The translations under genes were made by a program, and so were the position numbers. Positions 46,271 through 57,010 of a DNA stretch of 64,000 bases are shown here, piece by piece. The DNA is from Adiantum capillus-veneris (taxonomy: Eukaryota > Streptophyta > Polypodiopsida > Polypodiales > Pteridaceae), in contig CM043952.1 of assembly GCA_014529385.2 (NCBI GenBank), positions 149,571,057 through 149,635,056 of the forward strand, read 5' to 3'. Numbering within the stretch: the stretch's first letter is position 1; every line of letters begins with the position of its first letter. Under the pieces are notes generated by a model. That model was not told where the DNA came from and made no database searches. It was given only the letters and a program-made list of their open reading frames with translations.

Positions 46271-48297
46271 TCTGTGTATGTGTGCACACTCGCACACATA
46301 AATGCAAAGACATCACGTGGATACTTGAGAGACATACACACATAGACTAATGTATGCAAAAACATGATATATATATATATGTACATATATATATATAAGT
46401 ACTTACATGCATACAGAGACATTTATATATCTATGTATACGTACACAAGTAAGTAGGTATGTATGTGTGTGAGTGTGTGTGTATATAAACACTATTAAAA
46501 TATTTACTAAAGAATCAAAATAGATGTGGATCTTGAAATTCAAACCTTGAATGCATTCCTCTATTTCCAAGTCCTCCATATGATGAGAAATCTCAAAGGA
46601 CTTTTGGCTTTCAACATCAATCCTTTGTTTTTCAACATGCTTCTCTTTTTGTTTATCTAGACAACATTAGAATAAAGAACAAAACATTATTGAATATCAA
46701 CAGACATATTTACATTTAAAAAAAAGAAGGCAAATTACAAGACATAATACATGATTCAAAACATCACTTACGCAAAATTTCAAATTATCATACTCTTTCT
46801 TTGGTCCACTTCTTTTGGAACCATGGTTGATATTTGTGAATAGAGCTCCTTCTCTCTATTCAATACATGACCTCCTTCAAGATCTATCCACCATGGACAA
46901 TTGTCAAGCTCTCATCATGTACATTGATGCATAGCACGTGGGTACATACAAGTCTCTTCATTTAGGGTCAAAAACCATTGCTTTGCCCTTACTGGAATAC
47001 TTGGCACATGACCTTTTTCTTGCAAGCAAACAAAGTACCTACCATGGGCAATGAAACAATTATCAAAGACATGATTTTATCTTTGTTATGAAATTAAAGT
47101 AACTATCAAGTAAATTCATTCACATATCTTCACCTAAAAAGTAGCCTCATAGAGTCTTTCAACATCATATCCTCTTTCTTGAGAGGTTTATCATTTCTCT
47201 TCTTCTCCTTTGGCTCTCCTTGAACCTCAAGAGGAAACAAATGTGTCCTCATCTCTATCTTCATCTCTTCATAGTAGCCAAACAGAGAGAGATCAAGAGG
47301 CACAATTACCCCTCCCAGAACATCCATAAAATCGACCAACACCTCCTTAGCTTTATGATATATCTTCTCAAGCACAGCTTCTCTTCTAAGCCAACTTTAA
47401 GAAGAAAACATAATTTCATGTATTATTTTTGTTAGCCTATAAACCATGCAATGTATACAATTATAAAAAATGTTAGGAACTCACTGTCTATAAAGATGAT
47501 CCCCTCGTGCAAGGCCATACATAGATTTTGTGGCTTTGTTTGCCTCCAACAAAGTCAGTAGATTTTTGACTCCATTTGAACATCACATAAAGCCAATAAA
47601 TTTAATTTCTCAAGCGTTGCAAAACTTTCGGGCCCCCATTTGAGAGACCATACCTTTGACCTCCAAGTATCTCCATGCTTGGATTGACAATATTAAGGAT
47701 CTAAAATTAACTTAGTGAATTCAATAATTTATCTAAACAAAGTAAATACACACACATAGTTGTTCATTGAGAAAGACTCACCTTTCCAATCCTATCACCA
47801 TACCTTGAAACCAACTCCTCAATCTCCTTCTCTTCAAACAATCGAAGCTCTTCATTTGACATTTTCAGGCTTGTATCTTCAACCTTCTTGTTTAATGCTT
47901 TACTTATTTGCACCTAGAAAAATAAGGGAAGGAGTCAAATCCATTGTGCCAAGCATAGCAATACTAAATTCATGTTAGAAATATATACTACATAAAACTT
48001 ACACTAAAAACTAGCTTTCTAAGATATCTACGTGTGAGAGGATACCAAGGCTCAACACCTTTGGTACTCTTGTTTCTGATACGTGCAATCAACATCCTAT
48101 CTCTCTCAGGTAGGTCTTTAAGGTACTCCCCATGATCAACAGAACAAATATTTGCACAATTTACCAGTTTATCCCTCAAGGTTGTGGTCACCAAGGCATG
48201 TGTATTCGAACTACATGTTCAAAAGCAAGATAATTTCACATAAACATAAATAAACTTGAGAACTATCATAACTAAAAAGAGAAAGAAGGAGACTCAC

Positions 48298-48770
48298 TAG
48301 TTCATCCTCTGTAAACTTGTAAGAAGGGCAATCTCACTAACCCTGGAAGGGTCAATAATAGTACAAAGCACACGACAATGCTTCACTTTTGTTTCTTTGA
48401 AGCATTCTTTAATAGTAGATGTCCATGCCACTGTACGGTGGTTGCCTTCCAAAACAAAGAACATGTGACCCATTAGTTCCTGAAGTTCAGGTTTCAGAAT
48501 GAGGTCAACTTCAAACTCTTTGTTAACCTCATGCCAAATAGGATCCCAATCTCTCTGTATTGCTTCATCCACAATTGAAACTTCTTTGTCCCTTGTCCAA
48601 ATTGACACAATAAATGCTCCTTTCTTTGCCACATAACCCTCTCTAGCAAATGCTATTTTCAAGCCCGAAAGATCATCACGAAGACCCCTAACCCTTGCAT
48701 AAGGAATGAGTCTACAAAGAGGAATGGTGGACAATGGTGATAGCTGAACATCCTTGTTTTCTGAAGAATG
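48298..48770 (-). other. Exon block with ParB-like core
   Basis: One open frame from DVQLSPLSTIP to the donor A/GTGAGT at 48297. LEGNHRTVAW corresponds to the phosphate-binding ParB/sulfiredoxin motif (G-x-H-R). It is followed by VKHCRVLCTIID and a helix with EIALLTSLQRMN, as in ParB proteins where a G-H-R loop precedes an N-rich turn. Confidence 0.65.
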
Positions 48771-49153
48771 TCCTCTCCCATTTCCATGTAAATCTTGTTC
48801 TCTTCATTGGATTGCTCTACAGATTGTACCTCTGGCCTAACAACATAAGGGACAATCATCATACTTGCCTCTTGTTGAGCAATCCTCTCATCACGTGGAA
48901 CAACCCCTGAAGCATCCAAATTTTGGCTCTTGACCTCTTCCTCAACATCATTTTTCTCCTGCAATGAAGTGTCCACCACTCTACTTATGTCATCTTGACT
49001 CTCCTATTGCATTGAGTCTACATTAAGTTGAGATGAACCTCTGGTTTTCCTCAATCGCTTACGACCCCTAGCAACAGCCGAAGGACGTCAGAGAGACACA
49101 AATAAAAAAGTATTTGTTAAAAAAGCATCCCAAATTGAAAAGAAACAAATTGG

Positions 49154-49226
49154 AAAAAACACCCCAAAAGCAGGCCGCACCGACGTGGCCTGATTTTTTG
49201 GTTTTTTTTTTGCAATTTGCAGGCCA
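49154..49226 (+). repeat. Hairpin repeat A
   Basis: AACACCCCAAAAGCAGGCC and its near complement GGCCTGATTTTTTGG form a stem over a CG-rich loop, followed by TTGCAATTTGCAGGCCATT. It lies next to the head of the ParB-like gene. Confidence 0.65.
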
Positions 49227-49861
49227 TTTATACTGGAAACTTATATCGGCCATGATGCAATCCTTTTCTTCTATTAGTGTAAAAATGGCAATGCTAACTA
49301 GTACATATAATTAATGTCTGAGTCACTTGACTCTGATCCGCTCATAAAGTTAAAATACACTACACAAGGAAGTGGAAGCTCCCCATCTCTGCGTGCAGAT
49401 CAAAATTTGACACCTGCATTTCTTAATTTTGAAGGTATGAAGCTTTCCCTCGTACATGCATATCTTACTAATCTCGTTAAACGTAGCAGTTTCTATTGAT
49501 CAATTAACAAGCTTGGATCAAGATAATATGCGATTGCATTTCAAACAGAGAGAAATTATATTACATGAAATGCATATATGATCACCAATATAATCCAATG
49601 TATTATAGCTTCACAGACACTGTCAAATAGTTTTGAGAGCCGGGGGCTAGTGTGCTCTTCATATTAGGCCTCATATTGAAACCAACAAAATTATTTACTT
49701 TCAACCAGGGACCATAATGCAAGTGGAGAGTTACACCATGCAAGCATGCTAGCAAGATGAGGCCAAGTAGCAGGTAAGATGCTGGCAAGACAAGGCAAAG
49801 CATTCTGGAAAGACGAGGCAAGATTGGGGATTGTAGCAGCCTGTCGCAAAAAACAAAATGC

Positions 49862-49936
49862 AAAAAAACACCTCAAAAGCAAGCTGTGCCGGCGCGGCCT
49901 GCTTTTGGGGTGTTATTTTGCATTTTGCAGGCCATT
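49862..49936 (+). repeat. Hairpin repeat B
   Basis: Same orientation and layout as repeat A: AACACCTCAAAAGCAAGC, CGGCGC centre, GCCTGCTTTTGGGGTGTT, then TTGCATTTTGCAGGCCATT. The stem is almost perfect. Confidence 0.7.
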
Positions 49937-51073
49937 ACACACATGAGCCAAGACATTATGCAGGCCAAAACACACATATGAATCAACACACACATGAGGC
50001 AACACACACATGATGTCATCAGCCTTCAATTTAGCACACCAATGCTGGCAGCATACACACATGAGGCAACCCACACATGCTGGCAACCAACACATGAGGC
50101 AACCATGGCTAAAGAACAAGGATCACTAATATTTTTTTGACACGATTGTACCATACGTAGCTAGGCTATTTGATTAACCGGCAATTCTAACATGGTGCTG
50201 TGCAAGGTGCACAATGTTCAAACAGAACCTAGTCGGCCTCTCATATCAAAGAGGACATACTACAAAGACCACTTTATGATTAACCTGCAATTCTCGCGTA
50301 ATGGATTTATACTATTGGATTAACCTGCAATTATCGGGTAATGGATTTATACAACCACCGAGATAGGGATTTTCTTCTCACATGTCTCCCAAGTGGAGAC
50401 GGCTAGCTCAAGGTGAAAATCTCTTCTACTTTTTTTGCATGGAGTCAGTGACTCTATTACCAAGTATAAAACTCACACAAGAGATTACCTACTTTTTTTG
50501 CCTGGAGTCAGTGACTCTATTACACAAATATAAAACTTAAATCTCTTGTACTTTTTTTGCATGGAGTGCCACTATGGCCTACTGTGAATGCACAAACCAC
50601 ACAAGAGGCATCAGCCTTCAGTTCAACAAACACATGAGGCATCAGCCTTCAGTTCAACACCAACGCTTGTAACTGCCTTCAGTACGCTGGCAACACACAC
50701 AAACAAGCGATCTGCAATGATCTCAATATAGTCTTCAAAGTATGCTGCAAACAAACGATCCGCAAACGCTCTGAATACAGTCTTCAAGCCTGAACCAAAA
50801 GCTGTCAACATCAACTCAACTGAAGTTTGCCTGACCCAAAAGCTGTCAACAACACCTCAAACATGATTCTCAGGCTTGAATCGACCGAATTCAAACACCT
50901 CAAATGAAACTGAATTGAATGAAATCGAATGGACTGAAACTGAATCGCTTAGGTTTACATGGTGAATCGACATGCTGAATCGCTCAAGTTTACATGCTGA
51001 ATCGCTCAAATTTTGCATTAACAAATACTTGCAGATGCGCATATACACTGGATGAACAGGAAAACAAAATTTC

Positions 51074-51149
51074 AAAAAACACCACAAAAAGAGGACACGC
51101 CACTGAAGCCTGCTTTTGAGGTGTTTTTTTAAGCATAGCGCAGCCAGTG
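51074..51149 (+). repeat. Hairpin repeat C
   Basis: A third, more diverged copy: AACACCACAAAAAGAGG...GCCTGCTTTTGAGGTGTT, followed by AAGCATAGCGCAGCCAGT. It lies on the transposase side. Confidence 0.6.
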
Positions 51150-51318
51150 CAACCTCTGAGGAGAAGAGATATGTACCTTTGAGGCTTTGCCGTTTTTTTT
51201 AAATTTGTTCATCTTCGCTCTGTTCTTCGCTTTTGACTCAGAAAAGCCCCAAATTAACTTTTGAGAACTTTTGAGATAGGGAGCACACTAGATCTAGAGA
51301 GTGAGAGTGACACAGAAC

Positions 51319-51320
<2 letters not shown>

Positions 51321-51351
<31 letters not shown>
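51321..51351. repeat. (AG)n microsatellite
   Basis: About 15 GA units upstream of the transposase frame. Confidence 0.9.
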
Positions 51352-51353
<2 letters not shown>

Positions 51354-51602
51354 CATGGCATACTTTTGTTAAGCGTTAGTTTTATGATGGCAAGATTTAA
51401 TGCATTGAATTTTTAAAATTATGTGATCATTCATAAAATAGAGGTGCATTGATGACGGTTTCACTAGATTTTTGTGCCAAAAAATATTTTCAAAAAAAAT
51501 AATTGTTGATTAATAGAATTCCCCTTCAGTTGGTTCAACGTATTGTTTCTACTGTCCATAACACCTTGTTTTTACAATCGTCCCGTTTTGACAATCCATA
51601 TC

Positions 51603-54600
51603 ACCTATCTGTTTCTACAATCAGCCGTGAGTAGATTCATCACCATCTATGGTCCTTCTCCAAGACAGAAATTAAGTGTTGATTTTCAGAGCAGGTTTGT
51701 GGAAATCAAGCTAAATCTTCTTGAGGAGTATTTTGACTTAGAAGGGGTGCCTTTGTCACTTAAGCCTTTGTCACTTAGCCATGAACAATTAAAGTTTGAG
51801 ATTGTTCTACTCTCCACTGGTGAAGAAGGATTTATTCTTGATGCAGAAATACATCAATTCTATAAGATTTTTATTGATATTGCTCTACACGAGACTCCTA
51901 CTTCTGTTGAGTTCATTCCTAATGAAACACCAAAAACTCACAGTGTCATTGATATGATTAAACAGCTACCCTTAAATAGTACCTTGCATATCGCTATGCA
52001 AAGTGCTACAAAGATTGTTAAAGCTAAAGAACTGCCCAAAGTTTATGATGGGTAGATTGCATTTGAGCTCCCTCCTTGTGAAGAGAAGTCAACAATGCAT
52101 GGAATGGAGCAGAAGTATGATGGTCACTCTTGGATGGAGTACGTCACATGCAGCTCAGATTGTTTTGATGGTGTTGTGCGCTTGAGTCGTTGTCCTGGAC
52201 ACCTTCGGTGCGTCAATATTGACTGTCCTCACTACTTGAGACTACATTATCAAAATGAAACACAATGGAAAGGAAGAATGAAAAAAAGTTGTCTTGTTGG
52301 TCTTGTAGGGCTTCAACATGGTAATATAGTTTGCAAGCACTGCTCACAAATTCCTAAGTGTGTTGATTTGTGTCATGCAATAATTTACTATTGTGTGCCT
52401 AGAGATCATTTCAACACTACAAGATGTGCAATTCATCTATGTAATCATAAGCACCCTTATGAATAGGTTGTGAGCAAAGCCATTGAAAAAAAAATAGAGG
52501 AGAAGTTTGCAACACATGCAAAGCTAAATCCTTTCACTACTCCAAAACAACTTGAGGGTGCCGTTACTCAAGATCTTATTTTGGAGATGCTAATGAAAGA
52601 CAATCAAGAGGGGAACTTAGAGATTGGAGAGGATGAAGTTGAAGACATTCTTGAGTATGCCACTCCTCTCTCAAATGAAAGGAGGATAGGAAGATGTTTA
52701 GAGTATGCCAAAAGAGAGAAGAATATCACTGCAACGGGCCTTGAAGATGTGTTGGACTTGAAGAATCATTGCCGCTACCCTTTCATACACAGTGTGCTAT
52801 TCCCAAGACAGTTGAGTGACAGACATCAACCACATGTTTTTAAAATGTCAATTAGGGGACCTGGTAGCGGACTTGATTTGATTAATAGAATGAGACTTGG
52901 TGGAAACTTCCAAGAAATGTGGGTTCATTTTGATCACATACATAGAGTTTCTGGTTGTCCCACAATGTCTGCACATGTATATGACCATTATGTGCGTTCT
53001 CTTTTGACTATTGCTACATGTGAGTTCAAGGTCGAGGATTGATTTGCTCAGACTGAGTTTTGGAAAATGTTGAATTCTGTGGTTCATGGAAATGGTTTTG
53101 AAAAGCCAGAGTTTCGTGGATTCATGGCAGATGAGGCAAATGCAAATTGGCTTGCAGTGCGTGCAGTTTACTTTGGTGGGGCAAAAAAAAGGTACCTAAA
53201 AAAGAGAGTTGTACTTTCCATTGGGAGCAAAGCATGGTTCCCCACACACGTAAGTGTATTCATCCTTCATTTCAGGAGGAGCATAAATCCTTGTGTCAAA
53301 AGTGGCGAAATTCATCATCTGACGTGGCTACAGACAACTACAAGAATGAAATTAGAAAATTTTGGCATGTAGGTCATGCAATCAAGGATGAGATACCATC
53401 ATTGCAAACTTGGCTTGCTTGGTGGGATGTGTGAGCATTCCACTGGGGATCTTGGTTTGTGAGTCAAGATGAGTCAGGTGTTTTTGTGCCCACCACTAAT
53501 CTAGCAGAGGCTAAACATGCAAGTATGCGTGCTGGAGTTGGTTTTAAAAGCCAGATATCCCCTTATGAGGCCACAGGATTTGACATGTCGATGGCTAATT
53601 TTCAAAGTGTGAAGTGTAATGCATACTTGAAAGGTATTCATGCTGGAACAGGCCCTGAAATACAAGATATGGCAGAGAGATTCAGTAGTCAAAATACAAG
53701 CCGGACATTGAATAGAAAACTAGAGACCTTGCTCATTCGTCTATGGTTGAAATGGGGATTTAGTCTCCAGAGATGCAACATTCTGCAATGGGTAAACGGA
53801 GTGTGCGTGCAAAGCGACCGCTATAGGTTGATCCAAGATAGATCCTAGAAGAGGATAGTCATAGGCCAGAACTTGTAACTGTTACTGAGGGTCATAGTTA
53901 CAAAAATAAACCAGAAGGTGAGAGAAAAGGAGAATATGTGGAGAGGAGGATTCCAAAGATAGTGTGGGCTATTAGAAGAACCAAACCAGGAAAGAAAATA
54001 ACTTGTTTTGGACGATTACCAGGGCAAAGTGCAAGATGTGGAGCATACATTAATGCAGGGATTGATAATAGCAAAGATGGTGTACTTGCACCTTGCTTTT
54101 GGGGTCAAAGGAAGTATACTTCCTGGAGGTCTTGTGGGGGGGTTATTTGGTTCTATAACTCATCCCCAACACACTCTTGGGAGGTTGATGAGGACCATGT
54201 TGTTGGCTTGATTGGCCCTGCTCCAGGAGTGTGGCCAGTGGATGAGGGAACTTTGTTGCAACCACAAGAGATACAAATCCTTGAGGAAAATGGATTTTCA
54301 CTTGAATCAGGTAAAAGCTCAATCAGATCAACTACAACAAATACAACATCGAGCTCTTTGCAAGCACTTAGTTCTTTTCAGCCAAAATTTAGAGACAGTA
54401 AGCTTGTTAAGTGGAGAGCAAATTTGACCAAAGAGTTCCAGGTTAGCATTCAGAAAGGAAGAACCTTGTCTGTGCAATTGTTTTGTGAGGCCATTGTTTT
54501 ATGCAATGAGTCTCATATTTTCTACGTAAGTACTGAAGGCTTGCGAGCATTAGGTGTCAACTACTCAGTGACTCTGAGCGAGTTTCCTCGTTGCACGTGT

Positions 54601-54786
54601 GAGGGATTTCTGAAAAGAGAAAGCAAGCGCTTGACATACATGCCATGTATTTGCAAATATTGGGATTGGAATCATCATCTCACAAGTTCATTCACCAGGC
54701 AGCTCTCACAAAAGTCGAATTATTTCAGGCTCTTAGTGGCAGACGCAACAATGTCACAATTTGACAATCACGTGTGTGAGCATTAA
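51603..54786 (+). pseudogene. DDE transposase, MULE-like (zinc region, DDE core, SWIM-like)
   Basis: A mostly single intronless frame with stops at 52053, 52464, 53040 and 53432, a shift in an A8 run at 53177-53184 and another near 53840. The N-terminal zinc-rich region (52095-52466) has SWMEYVTCSSDCFDG, RLSRCPGHLRCVNIDCPHY and paired Cys/His to CNHKHP, like GCM/FLYWCH DNA-binding folds in plant transposases. The core has SAHVYDHYVRSLLTIATC, FMADEANANWLAVR (Asp near 53130), CTFHWEQSM (53210) and TTNLAEAKHASMR (Glu near 53507). A C-terminal FPRCTCEGF...MPCIC at about 54592-54650 resembles SWIM (CxC...CxH) with the His replaced by Cys. The 5' limit is uncertain; the frame is open from about 51543. 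Known role of the family: cutting at the TIRs. Confidence 0.7.
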
Positions 54787-55106
54787 AGTTAGCTGAGTCT
54801 TTACAGTTAGGTCTTTTTGAGATGCAAATCACGATTAAGCAACAACTAGAAACTTTTTGGTGTATATTTTACATCTATACTGAAATGCCTCTTTCACTAC
54901 TATCTAATGGATCAAAAACTATAGCAATATGAAATCAAACAGCATACATTTTTCTATGAAGTTTGGAGTATATTTCCATCAATGTTTTCACTTTTTGTTT
55001 TGACACTGTGAAGGAAACAAATTTATTGTAATAGTGTTCTAGTAGCTCATAAAGTAGAATTACTATGATATATATATATATATTAGTTATTGGAGTATGT
55101 ATATAT
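54787..55106. other. Non-coding right subterminal region
   Basis: AT-rich with a TATATATATATATAT stretch at about 55069-55082. No gene seen. Confidence 0.4.
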
Positions 55107-55424
55107 CTATGTATGACTGTACGTATGTATGTATTGTATGTAGTTTTTTAACCCATTGTCTATTATGTTCATGGATCTTGGCAGATCACATAGAAGGAAT
55201 GGTACTTTTGTAGTTGTGAGTGATATTAGTAAGTGAATAGGTTTGCATTGTCTCATGTTTCTGTCTCCTTGATAGTTTGCAAATAGTGTCTCCTCAAAGA
55301 GTGAGATATGGTCTTCTACAGTGACTAGGTACTTGCTCATGGGAGCCTCGTAAACCTTCACACTATAGATTTTATCCCCATAATAGACATTCAGTACTGT
55401 GATTGTATAGACAAGAAGAGTCAA
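55107..55424 (-). CDS. Small ORF inside the right end of the TIR element
   Basis: A 105-codon open frame with protein-like composition: YYGDKIYSVKVYEAPMSKY, then HISLFEETLFANYQGD, then PIHLLISLTTTKVPFLLCDL. No family is recognised and there is no zinc or catalytic motif. It points inward from the right TIR and converges with the transposase gene. It may be an exon or a chance ORF. Its Met is the first in frame, and the upstream limit is otherwise unsupported. Confidence 0.3.
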   Translation of the reverse strand: MTLLVYTITVLNVYYGDKIYSVKVYEAPMSKYLVTVEDHISLFEETLFANYQGDRNMRQCKPIHLLISLTTTKVPFLLCDLPRSMNIIDNGLKNYIQYIHTYSHT

Positions 55425-55464
55425 AAACCATATTGGTGTCTAACGATATTTCCCAGTTTTAGTT

Positions 55465-55546
55465 CTTCCGCCAAGTATCCACTACCAAGACCTGCTCGAA
55501 AACTAGGATCGCTCAGGAAACCTCGCTCGGAGATCGGTGTTGACCC
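55465..55546 (-). repeat. Right terminal inverted repeat
   Basis: Its complement begins GGGTCAACACCGATCTCCGAG and follows the left TIR through GGCGGAA with one 12-bp length difference. Confidence 0.8.
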
Positions 55547-55553
55547 TTAAAAG
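55547..55553 (+). repeat. Right target duplication of the 11.5-kb element
   Basis: TTAAAAG, identical to 44024-44030. Confidence 0.5.
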
Positions 55554-56388
55554 TAGTAGATGATTGATCTAAGATACATTAGCTTTTTCCATTGTCGTAT
55601 AACTCCATCACAACTTTCAAGTAGTGAGATAATATATCTAGCCTAAGTGCATTGCTTTAAAGCAAGAATTTGGGGTTTTCAATACTATACAACACATTGC
55701 AAAAAAAGTACATGGTAATTCTAAGTACATTAAGCACCATTGCTTATTAGTTTCACAAACCTTCAAAGAAATCAAGTATAAGTAAAATTAATAGCCACAT
55801 AACTTTAAATTATTAAGAAATATGGAGCAACCATTGCTTTATAGCTAATTAACACTTCTAGGCATTGACCACTGTACTTGAACACTTTGGATGCAATGAA
55901 AATATACATAAGACTCATCCAACAAATAGATTGGATGCTAGACATATGTGCCTTTCCCAATTTTCATGTTACATATGTCCTTCTTGTTACGGGAAACCTC
56001 TGTCTATGTAATCCAAAAGGAGAGAATAATATCCTTCATATCTCCTATTAAACGACCTTTAGTCTAGCCTCTTTGACACATGAAGATAGGAAACCTGTAA
56101 CAAAGCTTAGCTTGCAACAAAGTTCGTCAATCAACACCAAAGTATCTTGATACTTGAGAGAGAAGTTTATATCCTCAAGGTCTCCATCCCTGGAGTTCAT
56201 CAACATCCAAATTGTGAGAACATCTCATCTGCTGAATGAGGTCGGACTCAATCTGACTTGATGCATCCTGTAGCATAGTGATACAAGGCTGAAGCATGAG
56301 TTGTTGGAGAACTTTTATTTGGCTTGCTATGTCCAAACCTCCTGTCTACCTTTGAAAGCAAGCAAAAACAATCTTGCATATCTTCAAC

Positions 56389-56390
<2 letters not shown>
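55554..56390. other. No gene seen
   Basis: AT-rich flank of the TIR element with a CTTTAAAGCA word shared with the left flank. No coding region is supported. Confidence 0.4.

Positions 56391-56449
<59 letters not shown>
56391..56449. repeat. (AG)n microsatellite
   Basis: 59 bp of GA units directly before the gypsy RNase H fragment. Confidence 0.95.
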
Positions 56450-56450
<1 letters not shown>

Positions 56451-56743
56451 ACTTTCACTTCTATGCTGATCATGAAGCTTTATTGTTTTTGATCAACAAA
56501 GTCATCGTACAAGGAAGGTTAAACAAATGGATGATGTTTCTTATGGAATGCGAGCTTCAGATTTTCCACAAACCTAAGAAGACACACTGTGGGGCAGATT
56601 TTCTTTCCAAAATTACAGTGGGATATTCAGAAACATCCTTGAGAGATGACCCAGTGGATGCTGAATTATTCCAGAGCATAGCTGAAGAAAAACCAGACAC
56701 CAATTTTCTTCAGCTAGGGAAATTCCTAGATGACTGGTCCTAG
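56451..56743 (+). pseudogene. Ty3/gypsy RNase H fragment
   Basis: Reads FHFYADHEALLFLINKVIVQ (with a frame change at about 56480), then GRLNKWMMFLMECELQIFHK and GADFLSKI. This is the RT-linked RNase H end of Ty3/gypsy pol, where TDHxAL-x-LxxK, GRxxRWxxxLxE and ADxLSR are the usual landmarks. The upstream RT is replaced by the microsatellite. No integrase is recognised downstream. Confidence 0.7.
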
Positions 56744-56944
56744 AATAAAAATAGAGCATTCATTAGAAAATGCCTAAGATTTACTATCATTGCGGGAGCA
56801 GTATACATACTAGGAATCAACGGTGTGCTTCAAAAATGTGTGTCATTGAAGGGAAGAAGTTGATGTGGAGCACGCATACCCTTTTAAATCCATGGTATTC
56901 AAGCATTTTGAGCCAACGATCAACTCAACATAGAGCATGTGACA

Positions 56945-57010
56945 TGTTCCATATGGTCTCAAAGGTCCATTTGACCTTAAGGACAATAACAATGCCCCTC
57001 ACTCTACCTC
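56945..57010 (+). repeat. Diverged retroposon 3'-end motif
   Basis: GTTCCATATGGTCTCAAAGG and TCCATTTGACCTTAAGGACA precede a CT-rich run, matching the motif at 31871 with gaps. Confidence 0.35.

Larger units (their letters stand above)
45121..49087 (-). pseudogene. ParB-like + amino-methyltransferase-like protein, about 10 exons
   Basis: Exons follow canonical sites: 49087-48298, 48210-48003, 47913-47782, 47700-47485, 47394-47134, 47038-46772, 46656-46546, about 46190-45735, 45651-45527 and 45429-45121. Donors are mostly GTGAGT/GTAAGT and phases join well in the first five introns. The first exon has a ParB/Srx-like core: LSPLSTIPLCRLIPYAR, then FFVLEGNHRTVAW, then EIALLTSLQRMN. Late exons carry DFIFLDLPFGG (motif IV-like), LAASTLADLGWLLVM (motif V-like) and, in the last exon, GGVCIEMGCGIVPILK...GRVCASIDVD (motif I-like). 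IV before I is the order of beta-class amino-methyltransferases. A stop (TAG about 49015) and indels in exons 1, 4, 6, 8 and 10 make this copy non-functional. Substrate (adenine N6 or cytosine N4 in DNA) is inference. It could also have lost catalysis, since DLPF differs from DPPY. Confidence 0.6.
49088..51540. promoter_or_regulatory. Divergent intergenic control region, repeat-rich
   Basis: It lies between the heads of the two genes, so it must hold both promoters. It contains three hairpin repeats (separate entries) and ACACATGAGGCAAC-type words clustered at about 49950-50100. GATTAACCTGCAATT-GGATTTATAC units occur at 50278 and 50318. A unit with CTACTTTTTTTGC followed by TGGAGTCAGTGACTCTATTAC occurs two to three times at 50417-50570. 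ATCAGCCTTCAGTTCAAC repeats and (AG)n at 51321-51351 complete it. No TATA box was fixed for either gene. Confidence 0.45.
44031..55546. mobile_element. 11.5-kb TIR DNA transposon (MULE-like) with ParB-methyltransferase-like gene
   Basis: Terminal inverted repeats of 65-80 bp share CTCCGAGCGAGGTTT, GCGATCCTAGTTT, AGGTCTTGG and GGCGGAA in the same order; the right copy has about 12 extra bp. Between them are two divergent genes. A plus-strand DDE transposase lies at 51603-54786. A minus-strand multi-exon gene lies at 49087-45121 and combines ParB-like and amino-methyltransferase-like regions. A repeat-rich 2.5-kb spacer separates them, and a small minus-strand ORF lies near the right end. Large size, long TIRs and transposase type fit Mutator-like elements; the KDZ group is an alternative. 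The genes are decayed by stops and indels. Confidence 0.7.

Noticed and set aside
44031-55546. Classing the large TIR element as hAT or CACTA
   Set aside because: TIRs are too long for hAT, do not begin CACTA, and the transposase has a MULE/KDZ-like zinc and SWIM layout.
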